This document shows positions 8,355 through 14,172 of a DNA stretch of 14,172 bases, piece by piece. Position 1 is the first letter of the stretch. Every line of letters begins with the position of its first letter. The notes under the pieces were generated by a model. It was not told the origin of the DNA, made no database searches, and saw only the letters and a program-made list of their open reading frames with translations. The stretch lies in assembly GCA_030835065.1 (NCBI GenBank), contig JAUQWR010000575.1, forward strand, positions 1 through 14,172, given 5' to 3'. Both the position numbers and the translations under genes were made by a program. Source of the stretch: Candidatus Kapaibacterium sp. GTDB lineage: Bacteria; Bacteroidota; Ignavibacteria; Kapaibacteriales; UBA2268.

Positions 8355-9945
8355 ATTTTATTCTATCAACCCAAGACTGAGCAAAACCATGGCGTTTTGC
8401 AGCAGCACTAGCTTCGTCGCGCGAAGCAAAATTGCCGAATCTAACTCTGTACCAGACTTGATCTCTTACTTTTTGAGGAGAAATAAAGCCCCCGCTTATA
8501 TTTCTCTTTCTTAATTTGTCGAGCCAAGCTTCGGCATCTTCTTTGGATGGAGAAGAATATATCTGAACGGTATATACTTCTTCCTTCTTTATATTCTTTG
8601 ACGTTTCTTTTACCGGTTTGGTTTCATTTTTAGTAACAATCGGTTTAGGCTCAGGTTTTTCGACTTTGGGCTTAGCCGGCTTTTCTTTTGCTGGCTTAGC
8701 TTTTTCTATCGTTTCCTTAGGCTTTTCGACTGGTTTTACAGCTATATCTTTTTTAGTTTCTTTAATAGGTTTTTCCTTAGCTGCAGGTAATTCCTTCTTA
8801 GGTTTTTCTATTTCTTTTTTAGGCTCTGCTTTTGGAGCTTCTTTAGGCTCTTCTGCAGGTTTAGTTTCAGGCTTTTGAGCTAAGTCCGAATCATGTTTTT
8901 CTTCTGGTTTGGTTTCTGCTGCGCTATCATGCTTAGGTTCTTCAGACTTAGCATGAGTCTCTGCCTTTTTCTCTTCTGGTTTATGCTCTTCTACAATTTC
9001 TTCTTTTGGTTTTTCTTCTATTATAAACTTGTACCAAGCATAATAACCTCCGGCACCTAAAACTGCTAAAGATAGAGTTAGCATAGCAGCGTAAGCAAAA
9101 GGCATCAAGATATATCTTTTTTTCTTTGGCTTCTTTTCTTTTACAGGTTTTTCTTTTTTAATCTTAGTTTTTTGTTCTTCCTTGACTGTTTCCTCTGGAG
9201 TTTCGAGTTTGGCTTCATCAGCATCCATTTCAGGAGAAATAGAAGCAAAATCGATTACAACAGCATCTTCCAAATCATCAACGGGAACAAAAGTTTCGTT
9301 TTTAGCTTTTTCTTCGGAGCTAAGTTGAGAATCAGCCTCTTCTTTTTTAGATTTTTTCTCGGCAAGATCGGCTTGAAGCATCGCTTTTAGATCTTCGTCA
9401 ATTTGAAACTCATCTTGGCTAATAGGGCTAAGCTCTTGTTGATTAGCAGCTTGCGGCTGCTCCAATTGTTCAATAAAAGGCTCTTGAACAATATTAGCCG
9501 GTTCTTGAGGATTATCCAACTCAAAATTAATACCGGATGTAAAAATATCTTCTTCCGGTTTTTCGGTAGGAGCTGAGAATAAATCCTCTTCATCTTCTAA
9601 AACTAAATTATCAAGATTGGCAATTTTATTATGGAGCTCTGCTTCCAAAGCATCGGGATCAATTCTTTCTTTTTCGGGAGCAAAGTCAGAATCGATAGGC
9701 GCCGTTTCTAATTCATCGGACTGAGCACTATCAAATACATCCCAAACAGAACCTTCTTCGGGAGCTTCGTAGAGCGGAGCCATACTAATTTCTTGCGAGA
9801 AGACTTTTTTTTGGTCTTCAAAGACGGGAGCAGAGCCTGGATAAGTACCTTTAGCTTCGAGAATAAAGGTATCATCATCGGGCTCGCCGGGATTGAACCC
9901 GCCCAACTGCTCTTCAGGCTTTAATATTTCATCAAAAATCGGCAT
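8353..9945 (-). CDS. Bitopic inner-membrane protein with C-terminal SPOR domain
   Basis: The protein is 530 residues from the ATG at 9945; a GTG at 9951 directly abuts the upstream stop and would add two residues. Residues 1 to about 258 form a strongly acidic, probably disordered cytoplasmic region. A Lys-rich stretch (about 259-277) then marks the inside of a single membrane segment (about 279-308). Next is a Glu/Lys/Pro/Ala-rich periplasmic linker (about 309-454) and a SPOR domain (about 456-530; VYTVQIYSS, then VWYRVRFGNFASRDEA). SPOR domains bind peptidoglycan strands stripped of stem peptides, typically at division sites. The topology is that of FtsN or DedD, though the cytoplasmic part is far larger than in those. 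It is encoded between an outer-membrane barrel gene and a TonB-family gene, so a role linking the envelope layers, perhaps during constriction, is plausible but inferred. Confidence 0.9.
   Translation of the reverse strand: MPIFDEILKPEEQLGGFNPGEPDDDTFILEAKGTYPGSAPVFEDQKKVFSQEISMAPLYEAPEEGSVWDVFDSAQSDELETAPIDSDFAPEKERIDPDALEAELHNKIANLDNLVLEDEEDLFSAPTEKPEEDIFTSGINFELDNPQEPANIVQEPFIEQLEQPQAANQQELSPISQDEFQIDEDLKAMLQADLAEKKSKKEEADSQLSSEEKAKNETFVPVDDLEDAVVIDFASISPEMDADEAKLETPEETVKEEQKTKIKKEKPVKEKKPKKKRYILMPFAYAAMLTLSLAVLGAGGYYAWYKFIIEEKPKEEIVEEHKPEEKKAETHAKSEEPKHDSAAETKPEEKHDSDLAQKPETKPAEEPKEAPKAEPKKEIEKPKKELPAAKEKPIKETKKDIAVKPVEKPKETIEKAKPAKEKPAKPKVEKPEPKPIVTKNETKPVKETSKNIKKEEVYTVQIYSSPSKEDAEAWLDKLRKRNISGGFISPQKVRDQVWYRVRFGNFASRDEASAAAKRHGFAQSWVDRIK
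8587..9021 (-). repeat. Low-complexity Glu/Lys/Pro-coding stretch in the SPOR gene
   Basis: About 145 codons encode an irregular run of EKP, KPxE, AKP and PKK motifs between the membrane segment and the SPOR domain. The motifs vary in length and codons, so this is a compositionally biased linker and not a true tandem repeat. It resembles the spacer regions of TonB and TolA and is long enough to reach across the peptidoglycan. Confidence 0.7.
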
Positions 9946-9951
9946 AATCAC

Positions 9952-11613
9952 CTAAAACTGCCACATTAATCCAATAGAGGCGAATAATCCGCGCTCTTTA
10001 TAATTTTTCCAAATGTATGTATTTGAATTTGTTAAATTATCAAATTTTGCATAAAATAAAAATTCTTTGTTCAATCTATAATCAGCACTAAGTTTCAGGC
10101 TGATATAAGAATCTAGATTTTCATCTATATTTTCGTTATACTTTCTTTCGCCAACATAAACAAGCCCAATTTGTGTGCCAAAGTTTTCCAACCATTCTCT
10201 TCTATAGTCGGCAGAAACCATCATTGCCGGCATATATGGAATTGAGCCATCGTAATCATTCAATACTGACGCATTAGTTGTCAGATTAAATATAAACCTA
10301 TCCTTATCTGTAGGACTCCAAATGCCGTCTAATATTATTTCGAAACTAGTACCTTTATTATATTTCACGGTGCTTGTATTTGTACTATCGGTAGAGAAAT
10401 AATTCATTCTGTCGGTTAGTCTCCAGCGCGCACCAGCGCTAAATTGCATACTTTCCAAGGGATGATAGGTGATAAATCCTGATACATTAGTGATATCATA
10501 AGGAAAATCAACTTTACTTGAAAAGTCTAAGTATGGATTTTTTTCAAAATAATTAAATAATGAAGTTTTGACCAATCCGCTGAAAAAAGCAGCATTGACA
10601 GTAAACAAACTACTCATTCTATAATGCAGCTCGGCACCTAGCAATAAACCACCGCGTGAATCCTCGTCAGAATTTGATGCAGCTTGAAAACCTGCTTTTC
10701 CTACTATTGAAAATTCATTATTGAAATATGAAGCAGAAGCATCTAATTGAAGAAAATTAACTGAATTAGTTCTCACTGAGCCTAAATCGATTGAAATATT
10801 TGCAGCTACAAGATAATTGCTCCAATTAGATCTAAGGCTAAGGTAGCCATTTACCTGGTTTTGGAAGGCATTTTCTTTTGCATAATAACTAAGAGCCTTA
10901 GAATCAGTGGATAGTTGTAAAGATTTGATTTGCCCACCAGTAGCAAACTGAATATTTTCGAAATTGCCATCGACATCGACCGCAAATCCATATTTATTCA
11001 TACTTCTATCTGTATATCCATCTTTATCCTGAGAGAGTGCATCGCCAAACAAATTAAATGCAGAATTATTAAAAAACACATTTGTACGAGTTCGGGAGCC
11101 TCCAAAAATGAAAAATTTATCAGGAGCAATAAAATCAGAATAGAGAGAAAGAAACATCTTAGAATAATCCGAACGCTTTGCAGAACCTCCGGAAGATTCA
11201 AAACCACCATTGGCATATAATTCATATCCACCTAAATTCACACCATATCCGGCTTCTAATTCAGGAGTTACAAATAGACCAAAACCGGCTTTTAAAAAAC
11301 CTTTACTGAAATTTTTATCAAAAGTCTTATTTGGCAACTGCTCTGGTGGGAGCATAGCAGCTTGCTGCTTTTCTAATGAATTTAGCGAATCGAGTTCTTT
11401 TTGGCTCAAAGGGCTGGATTTGCTTGGTGCTTGTTTTACACCCGATTTATAATCTAATTGCTCGACACCTTCGATAATAAAAGCAGGAAGTTCGATTGGC
11501 TTCGAAGTTTCGCCGACCGGAGTTTGTGCTTGATTTTGCTGTGCAAAAGCATATTCTGCTTTAATTCCGCAAAATGCTAAAATAACTAATATAGAAATTT
11601 TTGATATTTTCAT
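9952..11613 (-). CDS. Outer-membrane beta-barrel protein, TonB-receptor-like barrel without a plug domain
   Basis: This 553-residue protein has a signal peptide with probable cleavage after AFA (about residue 24). A short mature N-terminal region (about 25-105) contains a hydrophobic segment, IELPAFIIEG (40-49), followed by a Gln/Pro/Ser-rich stretch. From about 106 onward there are alternating aromatic/polar stretches with short turns typical of transmembrane beta strands, enough for roughly 18-24 strands. The C-terminus ends in a beta strand finishing with Phe (SIGLMWQF), the outer-membrane insertion signature, preceded by YAKFDNLTNSNTY, as in the last strands of TonB-dependent receptors. 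The roughly 150-residue plug of true receptors is missing. The gene sits 28 bases after the TPR gene and directly abuts the SPOR gene. It is probably a porin-like or anchoring component of the operon's complex; the substrate is unknown. Confidence 0.8.
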   Translation of the reverse strand: MKISKISILVILAFCGIKAEYAFAQQNQAQTPVGETSKPIELPAFIIEGVEQLDYKSGVKQAPSKSSPLSQKELDSLNSLEKQQAAMLPPEQLPNKTFDKNFSKGFLKAGFGLFVTPELEAGYGVNLGGYELYANGGFESSGGSAKRSDYSKMFLSLYSDFIAPDKFFIFGGSRTRTNVFFNNSAFNLFGDALSQDKDGYTDRSMNKYGFAVDVDGNFENIQFATGGQIKSLQLSTDSKALSYYAKENAFQNQVNGYLSLRSNWSNYLVAANISIDLGSVRTNSVNFLQLDASASYFNNEFSIVGKAGFQAASNSDEDSRGGLLLGAELHYRMSSLFTVNAAFFSGLVKTSLFNYFEKNPYLDFSSKVDFPYDITNVSGFITYHPLESMQFSAGARWRLTDRMNYFSTDSTNTSTVKYNKGTSFEIILDGIWSPTDKDRFIFNLTTNASVLNDYDGSIPYMPAMMVSADYRREWLENFGTQIGLVYVGERKYNENIDENLDSYISLKLSADYRLNKEFLFYAKFDNLTNSNTYIWKNYKERGLFASIGLMWQF

Positions 11614-11641
11614 TTTAATAATACCATTACAATTCGAAATA

Positions 11642-14172
11642 TTATTTCAATCGTTTAATACGTGAACGGGCAGTTTTGCCAAAATCATCTTCTGGTCGCA
11701 ATTGCTCCAATGCCGTATAAATTTCTTTTGCGGCAATAGGGTTTTCTGTTTTTTCGTAACATTCTCCTAAATTTAATAATGATAATGAATACCAATCTTC
11801 ATAACCGGAGAATTTATCTTTAACGATAATAAACGATTCAATAGCTTTGTTGTAATTGTCTTCTCTCATCCATAATTCACCGATTCTATATTGAGCTTCG
11901 GCAGCAATTGATGGATTTTCCATAATTTTTGATAAAATTTCAAATTCTACTCTTGCAGAATCAAACTTCTCGATAGATCTATAATACATAGCTACTCTGT
12001 ATCTGCTTTGATCGCCAAATTCAGAATTAGTATAAGTATTGGCTACTTGTTTATATAAATTAATAGAGCTTAGAGTATCGCCCTGATTAAATTTAATTAC
12101 AGCACGCTCGAAACCAGCTTGGGCAGCAACTTCATTTTCAGGATATTCTTTTTGAATATTTAGAAGCAAAGTTTCAGCTTCCTGAAGGTTGTTTAAATCA
12201 CGTTTTAACAGAGCTAATTCGAGCATACTCAAAGGTGCAAAATCAGATTTTGGAAACTTTTGTTTCACTGATAAAAAGGTTTCAGCAGCACGATCGGGTT
12301 CATTCAAATTGACATAAGTCTTGGCAAGCAGATATAAAACCTCAGCATTTTTGTCGCTGCCGGGATATTTTTGAATAAAAGCATTATATTCAGAAACAGC
12401 ATCTGCATATTTTCTACCATAATAGAACATATCCGCTTTTTTCTTTTTAAAGTCTTCTACAAAAGGAGAGTTAGGGTTAGTTTCAATATATTGATCAGCA
12501 ATCTGCATAGCTTCGTCTTCTCTGCCCAATGCCATAAGAGCATATTGAACACTTTTCATAGCTTCGGGTGCTAATTCACTGCTTGGATAGTTTTGAACTA
12601 CATTTTTATATCCGTTAATAGCCTCTTCGTAATTGCCTGTATTATAATAAGCATCGGCGATAGCATAATGAGCTCTTGGCACAAGATTGCTCTGGGGATA
12701 AGTTTCGAGCAAGAAATTGAAGTTATCAATTGCCTCGAAATATTTTCCTTGTTGAAATCTAATCCATCCAATTAAATAAAGTGCGTTTGGAGCATATGGC
12801 GAACGATTATATATTCTTGCAAAATCCAACAAAGCAGTAATTGACTGTTCATACTTTCCTAATCTATACAAAGCATGGCATAATTGGTAAGCAGAATATT
12901 GCCCTTCTTCAGTATTAGGAGCCAAACGAGAAGCTCTTCTATAAGACTCAGCCGCTTGAGCATAATTTTTGACCAAGTAGTATCCATCGCCCTGTCTGCT
13001 AAGTACTTCCACAGCATATTGGCTTTTAGGATATTCTTTTATCATTTGATCAAACACTTTCGAAGATTGAGTAAATTCCTTTAGTCTGAAATGAGACCAT
13101 CCTAAAGAGTATAAAGCTTCTTCTCTGCGTTTAGTGCTTGGATAATTATCTAATAATCTCTTATAAAATTCTATAGAATTTTTGAGCATATCACTTCTAT
13201 AGTAAGCTTCAGCAAGCCAAAAAATAGCTTCGTCTTTTTGGTTTGCAAGAGAATTATCAGTGCCTAAATATTCCAAGAGCGGTTTTATTGCTTCAGAGCT
13301 TCTAAGAGCCTGAACCAGCGAAATGCCTTGTTTTAGGTTAGCTTCCGCAAGGTACCATTTTTTTTGAGGAAGATATATTTCAGAACTTTTTTCAGCAAGT
13401 TGCTCAGCTTTTTTATATTCGTTTACGGCTTTATCCCAAAGCTTTAATTCCATATAAGTAGCGCCAAGGAGCAAATGAATTCTGACAGAAATTCTGGCTT
13501 CTGAATCTTCTCTATCAGCGCGCTCTAAATCTTTACGAGCCTGAACAAAATCAGCATCTTCGTAGTTGGTTTGCCCAAGTTCCAAGAGCACTAAGCTTTG
13601 GTAAGGATAGCCAGACTGCAATCCCAAAGCAGCCAATTCTTTACGAGCTTGGTCTCTATCACCTTTGCGTTTAAGGCAGATAACGCGATAAAGCTGAGCA
13701 GAAGCTCTGATTTTACCTTCATCGCTATCATCCTCATTAATCGCTCTATCGTAGAGTTTAATAGCAGTGGCATAATCAGCTTTGTTCATATAAGCCCAAG
13801 CTTCTCCCATCACTCCATTTAGTTTGAGTTTAGAATCTTTATAATTATTGGAAAGTAATTGAAAAGATTCAATTGCTTTATCGTAATTAGAAGCTAAATT
13901 ATAAGCTTCGCCACGAAGGTAATAAATTCTTTCTTGAGTATTATCGTTATAGGATTGCTTTTCATAAATATTTTTTTCGAGAGTATCAATTGCAGATTCG
14001 CGTCTAATAGTTTCGGCTCTTTCGAGAGCAAGAAGAGCTGAAGCCGCATCACGTTGCAAAATATCGTTATTTGCTTCGCGCAAATATGCTTGAAGTGCAG
14101 TATTTCTGTATGGATATTTTTTCTGCAAATCTTTATAATATTTAATAGCATCAGGATATTGGCGATTTACTT
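11642..14172 (-). CDS. Large tetratricopeptide-repeat protein (5'-partial)
   Basis: The frame is open to the right edge, so the N-terminus and any signal peptide lie outside; 842 residues and the TAA stop are visible. The TTG at 14128 is an internal Leu codon. Nearly the whole protein is TPR helix pairs of about 33-38 residues, with the recurring pattern of a YP-x-S turn, then A-x-Y-x-x-G, then A-x-x-x-Y/F (for example NYPSSELAPEAM, TYPQSNLVPRAHYAIADAYY, KYPGSDKNAEVLYLLAKTY). I estimate about twenty repeats. This TPR_6 style is that of the periplasmic proteins YbgF/CpoB and BamD, which bind partners in envelope machines, so a periplasmic protein-interaction scaffold is likely. It leads the visible part of the operon with the barrel, SPOR and TonB genes. 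The C-terminus ends in a basic helix without an extra domain. The precise partner is unknown. Confidence 0.88.
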   Translation of the reverse strand, partial: VNRQYPDAIKYYKDLQKKYPYRNTALQAYLREANNDILQRDAASALLALERAETIRRESAIDTLEKNIYEKQSYNDNTQERIYYLRGEAYNLASNYDKAIESFQLLSNNYKDSKLKLNGVMGEAWAYMNKADYATAIKLYDRAINEDDSDEGKIRASAQLYRVICLKRKGDRDQARKELAALGLQSGYPYQSLVLLELGQTNYEDADFVQARKDLERADREDSEARISVRIHLLLGATYMELKLWDKAVNEYKKAEQLAEKSSEIYLPQKKWYLAEANLKQGISLVQALRSSEAIKPLLEYLGTDNSLANQKDEAIFWLAEAYYRSDMLKNSIEFYKRLLDNYPSTKRREEALYSLGWSHFRLKEFTQSSKVFDQMIKEYPKSQYAVEVLSRQGDGYYLVKNYAQAAESYRRASRLAPNTEEGQYSAYQLCHALYRLGKYEQSITALLDFARIYNRSPYAPNALYLIGWIRFQQGKYFEAIDNFNFLLETYPQSNLVPRAHYAIADAYYNTGNYEEAINGYKNVVQNYPSSELAPEAMKSVQYALMALGREDEAMQIADQYIETNPNSPFVEDFKKKKADMFYYGRKYADAVSEYNAFIQKYPGSDKNAEVLYLLAKTYVNLNEPDRAAETFLSVKQKFPKSDFAPLSMLELALLKRDLNNLQEAETLLLNIQKEYPENEVAAQAGFERAVIKFNQGDTLSSINLYKQVANTYTNSEFGDQSRYRVAMYYRSIEKFDSARVEFEILSKIMENPSIAAEAQYRIGELWMREDNYNKAIESFIIVKDKFSGYEDWYSLSLLNLGECYEKTENPIAAKEIYTALEQLRPEDDFGKTARSRIKRLK

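Noticed and set aside
8618..8878. Plus-strand open frame of 86 codons rich in Gly, Phe, Ser and Leu
   Set aside because: It is the antisense shadow of the Glu/Lys/Pro-rich linker of the SPOR gene; its composition is explained by the reverse complement.
8587..9021. Possible CRISPR-like or tandem DNA repeat
   Set aside because: Repeated motifs are irregular in length and sequence and are explained by a low-complexity protein linker; there are no constant repeats with unique spacers.
13598..13822. Plus-strand open frame opposite the TPR gene
   Set aside because: It is a shadow frame of a well-supported TPR coding sequence; other short plus-strand frames between 10930 and 13084 were rejected for the same reason.
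14126..14128. TTG as the start of the TPR gene
   Set aside because: The frame continues without a stop to the right edge and reads as another TPR helix (NRQYPDAIKYYKDL), so the true start is outside.

Overview
The window is AT-rich (roughly one third G+C) and densely packed bacterial DNA. It holds four genes on the plus strand (1-7490) facing four genes on the minus strand (7563-14172). No gap between genes exceeds about 130 bases. I see no tRNA, rRNA, CRISPR array, insertion sequence or phage gene. Weak or absent Shine-Dalgarno sequences, a TonB-type protein, a TonB-receptor-like outer-membrane barrel and a large periplasmic-type TPR protein point to a diderm of the Bacteroidota/Chlorobiota/Ignavibacteria/Kapabacteria assemblage. 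That placement is inferred from gene content and composition, not from a marker gene.

Plus strand: a very long coiled-coil protein enters from the left edge with its N-terminus outside. It overlaps by 4 bases (ATGA) a small exported zinc peptidase of the M15 family. After about 85 bases with an inverted repeat comes a large hybrid sensor histidine kinase (dCache-HAMP-PAS-PAS-HisKA-HATPase-receiver). After a further 131 bases comes ettA, the ABC-F translational throttle protein. A strong hairpin at 7504-7533 lies between the convergent ends of ettA and the last minus-strand gene and can serve both.

Minus strand, in transcription order from the right edge: a TPR-repeat protein (N-terminus outside the window), an outer-membrane beta-barrel protein with a signal peptide, a bitopic inner-membrane protein with a C-terminal SPOR domain, and a TonB-family protein. 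The gaps are 28, 0-6 and 13 bases, so this is almost certainly one operon. Together the products cover every envelope layer: outer-membrane barrel, periplasmic TPR scaffold, peptidoglycan-binding SPOR protein anchored in the inner membrane, and energy-transducer-like TonB protein. My best reading is a Tol-Pal/TonB-like trans-envelope assembly, possibly tied to cell division or outer-membrane maintenance. This four-gene module, and the coiled-coil/M15 peptidase pair, are the parts most worth following up. ettA and the kinase belong to well-known families.
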